This document shows positions 1 through 12,601 of a stretch of DNA of 64,000 nt, in pieces; the stretch's first letter is position 1; every line of letters begins with the position of its first letter. Origin of the DNA: Hippasteria phrygiana (taxonomy: Eukaryota; Echinodermata; Asteroidea; Valvatida; Goniasteridae). Location: positions 62,001-126,000 of the forward strand of contig JAZGUH010000115.1 of assembly GCA_037893225.1 (NCBI GenBank), given 5' to 3'. The notes under the pieces are model-generated. The model was not told the origin of the DNA, searched no databases, and saw only the letters and a list, made by a program, of their open reading frames with translations. A program made the translations under genes and the position numbers.

Positions 1-1199
1 TGTTAACTCTAAGAAGCCACCGATAATTGCAACATGTAGCGCCAGATCTAAGCTATCCATACATGTCAAAATTACTGAATTTGGTTGATATTTCATGCAA
101 TTATGAATGAGTAAAGCATGTCCATACCCCAGGGAATTTGACAGGCATGGAGCAATAAATAGAAGGTAATATGCACACAGATGTTGGCCGGAAAGAAAAT
201 AAACATTGCGAGGTTTGAATTTTCTCCACAAGCCACCGATAATTGCAACATGTAGCGCCAGATCTATAGCTATCCATACATGTCCAAAATTACTGTATTT
301 GGTTTATATTTCTGCAAATTATAAATGATAAAGCAAGTCATACCCTAGGGAATTTGACATGCATGGAGCAATAAATAAAAGGTAATCTGCACACAGATGG
401 TAGGCCGGAAGAAAATAAACATTGCGAGGTTTGATTTTCTCCACAGAGTTAACTCTAAGACGCCACCGATAATTGCAACATGTAGCGCCAGATCTAAGCT
501 AATCCATACATGTCAAAATACTGAATTTGGGGGGGGGGGGGTGAATTTCAAGCAATTATGAAGAGGAAGCAAGTCATACCCTAGGGGAATTTGACATGCA
601 TGGAGCAATAAATAAAAGGTAATCTGCACACAGATGGTGGCCGGGAAGAAAATATACCATTTCGAGGTTTGAATTTCTTCACACAAGTGTTAACTCTAAG
701 AAGCCGCCGATAATTGCAATACATGTAGCGCCAGATCATAAGCTATCCATACCATGTCAAATTACTGAATTGGTTGATATTTCATGCAATTATGGAATGA
801 GTAAAGCAAGTCATACCCCAGGGAATTTGACAGGCATGGAGCAATAAATAGAAGGTATATTGCAACACAGATGTTGCCGGAAAGAAGAAATAAACATTGC
901 GAGGTTGGTGAATTTTTTCTCCACAAGGTGATTTAACTTAAGAGCCGCCGATATTGCAACATGTAGGCCAGATCTAAGCTATCCATACATGGTCAAAAAT
1001 TACTGAATTTGGTTGATATTTCCATGCAATTATGAATGAGTAAGCAAGTATACCCTAGGGAATTTGACATGCATGGAGCAATAAATAAAAGGTAATCTGC
1101 ACACAGATGTTGCCGAAGAAAATAAAAATTGCGAGGTTTGATATTTTCTCCACAAGTTTTAACTCTAAGAAGCCGCCGATAATTGCAACATGTAGCGCC
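1..1199. repeat. Indel-rich left end of the array (probable low-quality sequence)
   Basis: Bases 1-232 match 14099-14330 at an offset of 14,098. From 233 on there are many one- or two-base insertions and deletions, a 16-nt gap after 232 and a 13-G run. Tracking AGATCT and neighbouring landmarks against 14099-15298, the accumulated length difference goes -16, -17, -5, +1, +2 and returns to 0 at about 1200. After that the sequence is clean for 62.8 kb. Scattered, nearly balanced indels of this kind look like raw long-read or read-end error rather than biological decay. True decay at an array edge is the alternative. Confidence 0.8.
529..541. repeat. Run of 13 G
   Basis: Thirteen G replace the ttgat that follows gaatttgg in other copies. 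The matching monomer near 14640 has normal sequence. No other homopolymer of this length occurs in the window. Most likely a sequencing or basecalling artefact inside the poor left end. Confidence 0.85.
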
Positions 1200-1507
1200 A
1201 GATCTAAGCTATCCATACATGTCAAAATTACTGAATTTGGTTGATATTTCATGCAATTATGAATGAGTAAAGCAAGTCCATACCCAGGGAATTTGACATG
1301 CATGGAGCAATAAATAGACGGTAACATGTACACAGATGTTGGCCGGAAAGAAAATAAACATTGCGAGGTTTGCATTTTCTCCACAAGTGTTAACTCTAAG
1401 AAGCCGCCGATAATTGCAACATGTAGCGCCAGATCTAAGCTATCCATACATGTCAAAATTACTGAATATGGTTTATATTTCATGCAATTATGAATGAGTA
1501 AAGCAAG

Positions 1508-2432
1508 TCATACCCAAGGGAATTTGACATGCATGGAGCAATAAATAAAAGGTAATCTGCACACAGATGGTGCCCGGGAAGAAAATAAACATTGCGAGGT
1601 TTGAATTTTCTCCACAAGTGTTAACTCTAAGAAGCCACCGATAATTGCAACATGTAGCGCCAGATCTAAGCTATCCATACATGTCAAAATTACTGAATTT
1701 GGTTGATATTTCATGCAATTATGAATGAGTAAAGCATGTCCATACCCCAGGGAATTTGACATGCATGGAGCAATAAATAGACGGTAACATGTACACAGAT
1801 GGTGGCCGGAAAGAAAATAAACATTGCGAGGTTTGAATTTTCTCCACAAGTTTTAACTCTAAGAAGCCGCCGATAATTGCAACATGTAGCGCCAGATCTA
1901 AGCTATCCATACATGTCAAAATTACTGAATTTGGTTGATATTTCATGCAATTATGAATGAGTAAAGCAAGTCATACCCTAGGGAATTTGACAGGCATGGA
2001 GCAATAAATAGAAGGTAATATGCACACAGATGTTGGCCGGAAAGAAAATAAACATTGCGAGGTTTGAATTTTCTCCACAAGTTTTAACTCTAAGAAGCCG
2101 CCGATAATTGCAACATGTAGCGCCAGATCTAAGCTATCCATACATGTCAAAATTACTGTATTTGGTTTATATTTCATGCAATTATGAATGAGTAAAGCAA
2201 GTCATACCCTAGGGAATTTGACATGCATGGAGCAATAAATAAAAGGTAATCTGCACACAGATGGTGGCCGGGAAGAAAATAAACATTGCGAGGTTTGAAT
2301 TTTCTCCACAAGTGTTAACTCTAAGAAGCCGCCGATAATTGCAACATGTAGCGCCAGATCTAAGCTATCCATACATGTCAAAATTACTGAATATGGTTTA
2401 TATTTCATGCAATTATGAATGAGTAAAGCAAG
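1508..2432. repeat. Four-monomer partial HOR unit, copy 1 (925 bp)
   Basis: It contains types m1, m2 and m3 and then a hybrid monomer (2202-2432) whose left part is type m4 and right part type m19. The next full unit starts straight after. The structure is consistent with a 19-mer unit that lost about 15 monomers in one recombination. The same arrangement occurs at 15606-16530, exactly 14,098 bp away. Confidence 0.85.
1573..1578. other. CCCGGG marker of the m1 monomer (first of 30)
   Basis: gatggtgcccggg occurs only in the first monomer of each unit, 65 bases after its start. I count 30 copies: seven in domain L, twenty in M (one as gatagtgcccggg at 49586+65) and three in R. Its spacing gives the HOR period directly: about 4.2-4.6 kb or 925 bp in L, and 694-3004 bp in M. 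Confidence 0.85.
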
Positions 2433-3158
2433 TCATACCCAAGGGAATTTGACATGCATGGAGCAATAAATAAAAGGTAATCTGCACACAGATGGTGCCC
2501 GGGAAGAAAATAAACATTGCGAGGTTTGAATTTTCTCCACAAGTGTTAACTCTAAGAAGCCACCGATAATTGCAACATGTAGCGCCAGATCTAAGCTATC
2601 CATACATGTCAAAATTACTGAATTTGGTTGATATTTCATGCAATTATGAATGAGTAAAGCATGTCCATACCCCAGGGAATTTGACATGCATGGAGCAATA
2701 AATAGACGGTAACATGTACACAGATGGTGGCCGGAAAGAAAATAAACATTGCGAGGTTTGAATTTTCTCCACAAGTTTTAACTCTAAGAAGCCGCCGATA
2801 ATTGCAACATGTAGCGCCAGATCTAAGCTATCCATACATGTCAAAATTACTGAATTTGGTTGATATTTCATGCAATTATGAATGAGTAAAGCAAGTCATA
2901 CCCTAGGGAATTTGACAGGCATGGAGCAATAAATAGAAGGTAATATGCACACAGATGTTGGCCGGAAAGAAAATAAACATTGCGAGGTTTGAATTTTCTC
3001 CACAAGTTTTAACTCTAAGAAGCCACCGATAATTGCAACATGTAGCGCCAGATCTAAGCTATCCATACATGTCAAAATTACTGTATTTGGTTTATATTTC
3101 ATGCAATTATGAATGAGTAAAGCAAGTCATACCCTAGGGAATTTGACATGCATGGAGC

Positions 3159-3208
3159 AATAAATAAAAGGTAATCTGCACACAGATGGTGGCCGGGAAG
3201 AAAATAAA
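3159..3208 (+). other. Cluster of AATAAA hexamers, polyadenylation-like (representative copy)
   Basis: AATAAA occurs at 3159-3164, 3163-3168 and 3203-3208. The first pair is followed by gcacac at 3177-3182 and a G/T-rich gatggtgg at 3185-3192, the layout of an animal-type poly(A) signal. Monomers with agaagg or agacgg keep two hexamers. The reverse complement TTTATT is absent from a typical monomer, so the motif is on the plus strand only. Function is not shown; an AT-rich repeat can carry these by chance. Confidence 0.3.
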
Positions 3209-3293
3209 CATTGCGAGGTTTGAATTTTCTCCACAAGTGTTAACTCTAAGAAGCCACCGATAATTGCAACATGTAGCGCCAGATCTAAGCTAT

Positions 3294-3386
3294 CCATACA
3301 TGTCAAAATTACTGAATTTGGTTGATATTTCAAGCAATTATGAATGAGTGAAGCAAGTCATACCCTAGGGAATTTGACATGCATGG
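3294..3386. repeat. Inverted repeat B within the monomer (representative copy)
   Basis: ccatacatgtcaaaatt at 3294-3310 faces aatttgacatgcatgg at 3371-3386, its reverse complement except for one mismatch and one extra base, with 60 nt between. Every monomer has it; types with gacaggc weaken the right arm by one base. The two arms straddle the monomer junction as defined by the gtcat motif. Confidence 0.8.
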
Positions 3387-3490
3387 AGCAATAAATAAAA
3401 GGTAATCTGCACACAGATGGTGGCCGGGAAGAAAATATACATTTCGAGGTTTGAATTTTCTCCACAAGTGTTAACTCTAAGAAGCCGCCG

Positions 3491-3546
3491 ATAATTGCAA
3501 CATGTAGCGCCAGATCTAAGCTATCCATACATGTCAAAATTACTGA
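3491..3546. other. Near-invariant monomer core (representative copy)
   Basis: From ataattgca through AGATCT to aattactg the monomer is almost unchanged in the clean part of the array. The exceptions I noticed are single changes at 9748, 45819, 51604 and 53915, and one inherited change at 29424/35435/43064. Most diagnostic variation between monomer types lies outside this stretch. Conserved segments of this kind in satellites can reflect protein binding, but homogenisation could also produce it. Confidence 0.6.
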
Positions 3547-3572
3547 ATTTGGTTGATATTTCATGCAATTAT
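3491..3572. repeat. Inverted repeat A within the monomer (representative copy)
   Basis: ataattgcaacatg at 3491-3504 faces catgcaattat at 3562-3572. The reverse complement of the right arm is ataattgcatg, so the arms match apart from a 3-base bulge. The right arm is interrupted in monomers with caagcaatt. Arms of repeats A and B alternate (A1, B1, A2, B2), so both hairpins cannot form on one strand at once without a knot. Confidence 0.75.
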
Positions 3573-4974
3573 GAATGAGTAAAGCAAGTCATACCCCAGG
3601 GAATTTGACAGGCATGGAGCAATAAATAGAAGGTAATATGCACACAGATGTTGGCCGGAAAGAAAATAAACATTGCGAGGTTTGAATTTTCTCCACAAGT
3701 TTTAACTCTAAGAAGCCGCCGATAATTGCAACATGTAGCGCCAGATCTAAGCTATCCATACATGTCAAAATTACTGTATTTGGTTTATATTTCATGCAAT
3801 TATGAATGAGTAAAGCAAGTCATACCCTAGGGAATTTGACATGCATGGAGCAATAAATAAAAGGTAATCTGCACACAGATGGTGGCCGGGAAGAAAATAA
3901 ACATTGCGAGGTTTGAATTTTCTCCACAAGTGTTAACTCTAAGAAGCCACCGATAATTGCAACATGTAGCGCCAGATCTAAGCTATCCATACATGTCAAA
4001 ATTACTGTATTTGGTTTATATTTCATGCAATTATGAATGAGTAAAGCAAGTCATACCCTAGGGAATTTGACATGCATGGAGCAATAAATAAAAGGTAATC
4101 TGCACACAGATGGTGGCCGGGAAGAAAATAAACATTGCGAGGTTTGAATTTTCTCCACAAGTGTTAACTCTAAGAAGCCACCGATAATTGCAACATGTAG
4201 CGCCAGATCTAAGCTATCCATACATGTCAAAATTACTGAATTTGGTTGATATTTCATGCAATTATGAATGAGTAAAGCAAGTCCATACCCAGGGAATTTG
4301 ACATGCATGGAGCAATAAATAGACGGTAACATGTACACAGATGTTGGCCGGAAAGAAAATAAACATTGCGAGGTTTGCATTTTCTCCACAAGTGTTAACT
4401 CTAAGAAGCCGCCGATAATTGCAACATGTAGCGCCAGATCTAAGCTATCCATACATGTCAAAATTACTGAATATGGTTGATATTTCATGCAATTATGAAT
4501 GAGTAAAGCAAGTCATACCCTAGGGAATTTGACATGCATGGAGCAATAAATAAAAGGTAATCTGCACACAGATGGTGGCCGGGAAGAAAATAAACATTGC
4601 GAGGTTTGAATTTTCTCCACAAGTTTTAACTCTAAGAAGCCACCGATAATTGCAACATGTAGCGCCAGATCTAAGCTATCCATACATGTCAAAATTACTG
4701 AATTTGGTTGATATTTCAAGCAATTATGAATGAGTGAAGCAAGTCATACCCTAGGGAATTTGACATGCATGGAGCAATAAATAAAAGGTAATCTGCACAC
4801 AGATGGTGGCCGGGAAGAAAATATACATTTCGAGGTTTGAATTTTCTCCACAAGTGTTAACTCTAAGAAGCCGCCGATAATTGCAACATGTAGCGCCAGA
4901 TCTAAGCTATCCATACATGTCAAAATTACTGAATTTGGTTGATATTTCATGCAATTATGAATGAGTAAAGCAAG

Positions 4975-5205
4975 TCATACCCCAGGGAATTTGACAGGCA
5001 TGGAGCAATAAATAAAAGGTAATCTGCACACAGATGGTGGCCGGGAAGAAAATAAACATTGCGAGGTTTGAATTTTCTCCACAAGTGTTAACTCTAAGAA
5101 GCCACCGATAATTGCAACATGTAGCGCCAGATCTAAGCTATCCATACATGTCAAAATTACTGAATTTGGTTGATATTTCATGCAATTATGAATGAGTAAA
5201 GCATG
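4975..5205. repeat. Hybrid monomer marking a one-monomer deletion
   Basis: The left part has ccccaggg and gacaggc (diagnostic G at 4997), as in the monomer at 9366. From 5015 on it has aaaagg and gatggtggccggga, as in the monomer at 9597. The two parents are neighbours in the 20-monomer unit, so a crossover within 4998-5014 removes exactly one monomer and yields the 19-mer. The same hybrid recurs at 19073-19303. Confidence 0.85.
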
Positions 5206-6823
5206 TCCATACCCCAGGGAATTTGACATGCATGGAGCAATAAATAGACGGTAACATGTACACAGATGGTGGCCGGAAAGAAAATAAACATTGCGAGGTT
5301 TGAATTTTCTCCACAAGTTTTAACTCTAAGAAGCCGCCGATAATTGCAACATGTAGCGCCAGATCTAAGCTATCCATACATGTCAAAATTACTGAATTTG
5401 GTTGATATTTCATGCAATTATGAATGAGTAAAGCAAGTCATACCCTAGGGAATTTGACAGGCATGGAGCAATAAATAGAAGGTAATATGCACACAGATGT
5501 TGGCCGGAAAGAAAATAAACATTGCGAGGTTTGAATTTTCTCCACAAGTTTTAACTCTAAGAAGCCACCGATAATTGCAACATGTAGCGCCAGATCTAAG
5601 CTATCCATACATGTCAAAATTACTGTATTTGGTTTATATTTCATGCAATTATGAATGAGTAAAGCAAGTCATACCCTAGGGAATTTGACATGCATGGAGC
5701 AATAAATAAAAGGTAATCTGCACACAGATGGTGGCCGGGAAGAAAATAAACATTGCGAGGTTTGAATTTTCTCCACAAGTGTTAACTCTAAGAAGCCACC
5801 GATAATTGCAACATGTAGCGCCAGATCTAAGCTATCCATACATGTCAAAATTACTGAATTTGGTTGATATTTCAAGCAATTATGAATGAGTGAAGCAAGT
5901 CATACCCTAGGGAATTTGACATGCATGGAGCAATAAATAAAAGGTAATCTGCACACAGATGGTGGCCGGGAAGAAAATATACATTTCGAGGTTTGAATTT
6001 TCTCCACAAGTGTTAACTCTAAGAAGCCGCCGATAATTGCAACATGTAGCGCCAGATCTAAGCTATCCATACATGTCAAAATTACTGAATTTGGTTGATA
6101 TTTCATGCAATTATGAATGAGTAAAGCAAGTCATACCCCAGGGAATTTGACAGGCATGGAGCAATAAATAGAAGGTAATATGCACACAGATGTTGGCCGG
6201 AAAGAAAATAAACATTGCGAGGTTTGAATTTTCTCCACAAGTTTTAACTCTAAGAAGCCGCCGATAATTGCAACATGTAGCGCCAGATCTAAGCTATCCA
6301 TACATGTCAAAATTACTGAATATGGTTGATATTTCATGCAATTATGAATGAGTAAAGCAAGTCATACCCTAGGGAATTTGACATGCATGGAGCAATAAAT
6401 AAAAGGTAATCTGCACACAGATGTTGGCCGGAAAGAAAATAAAAATTGCGAGGTTTGAATTTTCTCCACAAGTTTTAACTCTAAGAAGCCGCCGATAATT
6501 GCAACATGTAGCGCCAGATCTAAGCTATCCATACATGTCAAAATTACTGAATTTGGTTGATATTTCATGCAATTATGAATGAGTAAAGCAAGTCCATACC
6601 CAGGGAATTTGACATGCATGGAGCAATAAATAGACGGTAACATGTACACAGATGTTGGCCGGAAAGAAAATAAACATTGCGAGGTTTGCATTTTCTCCAC
6701 AAGTGTTAACTCTAAGAAGCCGCCGATAATTGCAACATGTAGCGCCAGATCTAAGCTATCCATACATGTCAAAATTACTGAATATGGTTTATATTTCATG
6801 CAATTATGAATGAGTAAAGCAAG

Positions 6824-9800
6824 TCATACCCAAGGGAATTTGACATGCATGGAGCAATAAATAAAAGGTAATCTGCACACAGATGGTGCCCGGGAAGAAA
6901 ATAAACATTGCGAGGTTTGAATTTTCTCCACAAGTGTTAACTCTAAGAAGCCACCGATAATTGCAACATGTAGCGCCAGATCTAAGCTATCCATACATGT
7001 CAAAATTACTGAATTTGGTTGATATTTCATGCAATTATGAATGAGTAAAGCATGTCCATACCCCAGGGAATTTGACATGCATGGAGCAATAAATAGACGG
7101 TAACATGTACACAGATGGTGGCCGGAAAGAAAATAAACATTGCGAGGTTTGAATTTTCTCCACAAGTTTTAACTCTAAGAAGCCGCCGATAATTGCAACA
7201 TGTAGCGCCAGATCTAAGCTATCCATACATGTCAAAATTACTGAATTTGGTTGATATTTCATGCAATTATGAATGAGTAAAGCAAGTCATACCCTAGGGA
7301 ATTTGACAGGCATGGAGCAATAAATAGAAGGTAATATGCACACAGATGTTGGCCGGAAAGAAAATAAACATTGCGAGGTTTGAATTTTCTCCACAAGTTT
7401 TAACTCTAAGAAGCCGCCGATAATTGCAACATGTAGCGCCAGATCTAAGCTATCCATACATGTCAAAATTACTGTATTTGGTTGATATTTCATGCAATTA
7501 TGAATGAGTAAAGCAAGTCATACCCTAGGGAATTTGACATGCATGGAGCAATAAATAAAAGGTAATCTGCACACAGATGGTGGCCGGGAAGAAAATAAAC
7601 ATTGCGAGGTTTGAATTTTCCCCACAAGTGTTAACTCTAAGAAGCCACCGATAATTGCAACATGTAGCGCCAGATCTAAGCTATCCATACATGTCAAAAT
7701 TACTGAATTTGGTTGATATTTCAAGCAATTATGAATGAGTGAAGCAAGTCATACCCTAGGGAATTTGACATGCATGGAGCAATAAATAAAAGGTAATCTG
7801 CACACAGATGGTGGCCGGGAAGAAAATATACATTTCGAGGTTTGAATTTTCTCCACAAGTGTTAACTCTAAGAAGCCGCCGATAATTGCAACATGTAGCG
7901 CCAGATCTAAGCTATCCATACATGTCAAAATTACTGAATTTGGTTGATATTTCATGCAATTATGAATGAGTAAAGCAAGTCATACCCTAGGGAATTTGAC
8001 AGGCATGGAGCAATAAATAGAAGGTAATATGCACACAGATGTTGGCCGGAAAGAAAATAAACATTGCGAGGTTTGAATTTTCTCCACAAGTTTTAACTCT
8101 AAGAAGCCGCCGATAATTGCAACATGTAGCGCCAGATCTAAGCTATCCATACATGTCAAAATTACTGTATTTGGTTTATATTTCATGCAATTATGAATGA
8201 GTAAAGCAAGTCATACCCTAGGGAATTTGACATGCATGGAGCAATAAATAAAAGGTAATCTGCACACAGATGGTGGCCGGGAAGAAAATAAACATTGCGA
8301 GGTTTGAATTTTCTCCACAAGTGTTAACTCTAAGAAGCCACCGATAATTGCAACATGTAGCGCCAGATCTAAGCTATCCATACATGTCAAAATTACTGTA
8401 TTTGGTTTATATTTCATGCAATTATGAATGAGTAAAGCAAGTCATACCCTAGGGAATTTGACATGCATGGAGCAATAAATAAAAGGTAATCTGCACACAG
8501 ATGGTGGCCGGGAAGAAAATAAACATTGCGAGGTTTGAATTTTCTCCACAAGTGTTAACTCTAAGAAGCCACCGATAATTGCAACATGTAGCGCCAGATC
8601 TAAGCTATCCATACATGTCAAAATTACTGAATTTGGTTGATATTTCATGCAATTATGAATGAGTAAAGCAAGTCCATACCCAGGGAATTTGACATGCATG
8701 GAGCAATAAATAGACGGTAACATGTACACAGATGTTGGCCGGAAAGAAAATAAACATTGCGAGGTTTGCATTTTCTCCACAAGTGTTAACTCTAAGAAGC
8801 CGCCGATAATTGCAACATGTAGCGCCAGATCTAAGCTATCCATACATGTCAAAATTACTGAATATGGTTGATATTTCATGCAATTATGAATGAGTAAAGC
8901 AAGTCATACCCTAGGGAATTTGACATGCATGGAGCAATAAATAAAAGGTAATCTGCACACAGATGGTGGCCGGGAAGAAAATAAACATTGCGAGGTTTGA
9001 ATTTTCTCCACAAGTGTTAACTCTAAGAAGCCACCGATAATTGCAACATGTAGCGCCAGATCTAAGCTATCCATACATGTCAAAATTACTGAATTTGGTT
9101 GATATTTCAAGCAATTATGAATGAGTGAAGCAAGTCATACCCTAGGGAATTTGACATGCATGGAGCAATAAATAAAAGGTAATCTGCACACAGATGGTGG
9201 CCGGGAAGAAAATATACATTTCGAGGTTTGAATTTTCTCCACAAGTGTTAACTCTAAGAAGCCGCCGATAATTGCAACATGTAGCGCCAGATCTAAGCTA
9301 TCCATACATGTCAAAATTACTGAATTTGGTTGATATTTCATGCAATTATGAATGAGTAAAGCAAGTCATACCCCAGGGAATTTGACAGGCATGGAGCAAT
9401 AAATAGAAGGTAATATGCACACAGATGTTGGCCGGAAAGAAAATAAACATTGCGAGGTTTGAATTTTCTCCACAAGTTTTAACTCTAAGAAGCCGCCGAT
9501 AATTGCAACATGTAGCGCCAGATCTAAGCTATCCATACATGTCAAAATTACTGTATTTGGTTTATATTTCATGCAATTATGAATGAGTAAAGCAAGTCAT
9601 ACCCTAGGGAATTTGACATGCATGGAGCAATAAATAAAAGGTAATCTGCACACAGATGGTGGCCGGGAAGAAAATAAACATTGCGAGGTTTGAATTTTCT
9701 CCACAAGTGTTAACTCTAAGAAGCCACCGATAATTGCAACATGTAGCACCAGATCTAAGCTATCCATACATGTCAAAATTACTGAATTTGGTTGATATTT

Positions 9801-11445
9801 CATGCAATTATGAATGAGTAAAGCATGTCCATACCCCAGGGAATTTGACATGCATGGAGCAATAAATAGACGGTAACATGTACACAGATGGTGGCCGGAA
9901 AGAAAATAAACATTGCGAGGTTTGAATTTTCTCCACAAGTTTTAACTCTAAGAAGCCGCCGATAATTGCAACATGTAGCGCCAGATCTAAGCTATCCATA
10001 CATGTCAAAATTACTGAATTTGGTTGATATTTCATGCAATTATGAATGAGTAAAGCAAGTCATACCCTAGGGAATTTGACAGGCATGGAGCAATAAATAG
10101 AAGGTAATATGCACACAGATGTTGGCCGGAAAGAAAATAAACATTGCGAGGTTTGAATTTTCTCCACAAGTTTTAACTCTAAGAAGCCACCGATAATTGC
10201 AACATGTAGCGCCAGATCTAAGCTATCCATACATGTCAAAATTACTGTATTTGGTTTATATTTCATGCAATTATGAATGAGTAAAGCAAGTCATACCCTA
10301 GGGAATTTGACATGCATGGAGCAATAAATAAAAGGTAATCTGCACACAGATGGTGGCCGGGAAGAAAATAAACATTGCGAGGTTTGAATTTTCTCCACAA
10401 GTGTTAACTCTAAGAAGCCACCGATAATTGCAACATGTAGCGCCAGATCTAAGCTATCCATACATGTCAAAATTACTGAATTTGGTTGATATTTCAAGCA
10501 ATTATGAATGAGTGAAGCAAGTCATACCCTAGGGAATTTGACATGCATGGAGCAATAAATAAAAGGTAATCTGCACACAGATGGTGGCCGGGAAGAAAAT
10601 ATACATTTCGAGGTTTGAATTTTCTCCACAAGTGTTAACTCTAAGAAGCCGCCGATAATTGCAACATGTAGCGCCAGATCTAAGCTATCCATACATGTCA
10701 AAATTACTGAATTTGGTTGATATTTCATGCAATTATGAATGAGTAAAGCAAGTCATACCCCAGGGAATTTGACAGGCATGGAGCAATAAATAGAAGGTAA
10801 TATGCACACAGATGTTGGCCGGAAAGAAAATAAACATTGCGAGGTTTGAATTTTCTCCACAAGTTTTAACTCTAAGAAGCCGCCGATAATTGCAACATGT
10901 AGCGCCAGATCTAAGCTATCCATACATGTCAAAATTACTGAATATGGTTGATATTTCATGCAATTATGAATGAGTAAAGCAAGTCATACCCTAGGGAATT
11001 TGACATGCATGGAGCAATAAATAAAAGGTAATCTGCACACAGATGTTGGCCGGAAAGAAAATAAAAATTGCGAGGTTTGAATTTTCTCCACAAGTTTTAA
11101 CTCTAAGAAGCCGCCGATAATTGCAACATGTAGCGCCAGATCTAAGCTATCCATACATGTCAAAATTACTGAATTTGGTTGATATTTCATGCAATTATGA
11201 ATGAGTAAAGCAAGTCCATACCCAGGGAATTTGACATGCATGGAGCAATAAATAGACGGTAACATGTACACAGATGTTGGCCGGAAAGAAAATAAACATT
11301 GCGAGGTTTGCATTTTCTCCACAAGTGTTAACTCTAAGAAGCCGCCGATAATTGCAACATGTAGCGCCAGATCTAAGCTATCCATACATGTCAAAATTAC
11401 TGAATATGGTTTATATTTCATGCAATTATGAATGAGTAAAGCAAG
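6824..11445. repeat. Domain L HOR unit, 20 monomers (4622 bp)
   Basis: Same order as the unit at 2433, but the position of the hybrid at 4975 holds two complete monomers (9366 and 9597). This makes it the best candidate for the ancestral unit. It carries two private substitutions shared only with the unit at 20922: ttgat in a tgtatttgg monomer (G at 7484) and ttttccccacaag (C at 7621). A further private change, gcacc for gcgcc, lies at 9748. Confidence 0.86.
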
Positions 11446-12601
11446 TCATACCCAAGGGAATTTGACATGCATGGAGCAATAAATAAAAGGTAATCTGCAC
11501 ACAGATGGTGCCCGGGAAGAAAATAAACATTGCGAGGTTTGAATTTTCTCCACAAGTGTTAACTCTAAGAAGCCACCGATAATTGCAACATGTAGCGCCA
11601 GATCTAAGCTATCCATACATGTCAAAATTACTGAATTTGGTTGATATTTCATGCAATTATGAATGAGTAAAGCATGTCCATACCCCAGGGAATTTGACAT
11701 GCATGGAGCAATAAATAGACGGTAACATGTACACAGATGGTGGCCGGAAAGAAAATAAACATTGCGAGGTTTGAATTTTCTCCACAAGTTTTAACTCTAA
11801 GAAGCCGCCGATAATTGCAACATGTAGCGCCAGATCTAAGCTATCCATACATGTCAAAATTACTGAATTTGGTTGATATTTCATGCAATTATGAATGAGT
11901 AAAGCAAGTCATACCCTAGGGAATTTGACAGGCATGGAGCAATAAATAGAAGGTAATATGCACACAGATGTTGGCCGGAAAGAAAATAAACATTGCGAGG
12001 TTTGAATTTTCTCCACAAGTTTTAACTCTAAGAAGCCACCGATAATTGCAACATGTAGCGCCAGATCTAAGCTATCCATACATGTCAAAATTACTGTATT
12101 TGGTTTATATTTCATGCAATTATGAATGAGTAAAGCAAGTCATACCCTAGGGAATTTGACATGCATGGAGCAATAAATAAAAGGTAATCTGCACACAGAT
12201 GGTGGCCGGGAAGAAAATAAACATTGCGAGGTTTGAATTTTCTCCACAAGTGTTAACTCTAAGAAGCCACCGATAATTGCAACATGTAGCGCCAGATCTA
12301 AGCTATCCATACATGTCAAAATTACTGAATTTGGTTGATATTTCAAGCAATTATGAATGAGTGAAGCAAGTCATACCCTAGGGAATTTGACATGCATGGA
12401 GCAATAAATAAAAGGTAATCTGCACACAGATGGTGGCCGGGAAGAAAATATACATTTCGAGGTTTGAATTTTCTCCACAAGTGTTAACTCTAAGAAGCCG
12501 CCGATAATTGCAACATGTAGCGCCAGATCTAAGCTATCCATACATGTCAAAATTACTGAATTTGGTTGATATTTCATGCAATTATGAATGAGTAAAGCAA
12601 G

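Larger units (their letters stand above)
2433..6823. repeat. Domain L HOR unit, 19 monomers (4391 bp)
   Basis: Seventeen 231-bp and two 232-bp monomers. In order, m1 has CCCGGG; m2 (232 bp) has agacggtaacatg; m3 has gacaggc and tgtatttgg; m4 ends in caagcaatt and gagtgaag; m5 has atacatttcg; m6 and m7 have tgtatttgg; m8 and m9 are joined by gtccatacccaggg, and m9 has gcatttt. Monomers m10 and m11 follow; m12 is a hybrid at 4975; m13-m16 repeat types m2-m5; m17 has gaatatgg; m18 has aaaaattgcg; m19 has gcatttt and gaatatgg. The unit recurs at 16531-20921. Confidence 0.88.

Noticed and set aside
529..541. G-quadruplex or regulatory G tract
   Set aside because: It occurs once, inside the error-rich end, and the colinear copy near 14640 has ordinary sequence.
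2202..2432. Possible inversion or strand switch at the irregular 4-monomer units
   Set aside because: All monomers keep the same orientation; the irregularity is a type switch within one monomer, not an inversion.
3358..3588. CENP-B box in the ttcgag-bearing monomer type
   Set aside because: The box pattern needs TTCG followed at fixed spacing by A and CGGG. After ttcgaggtttgaatttt there is no CGGG, and the CGGG in ccgggaag lies elsewhere in the other spacing. No match on either strand.
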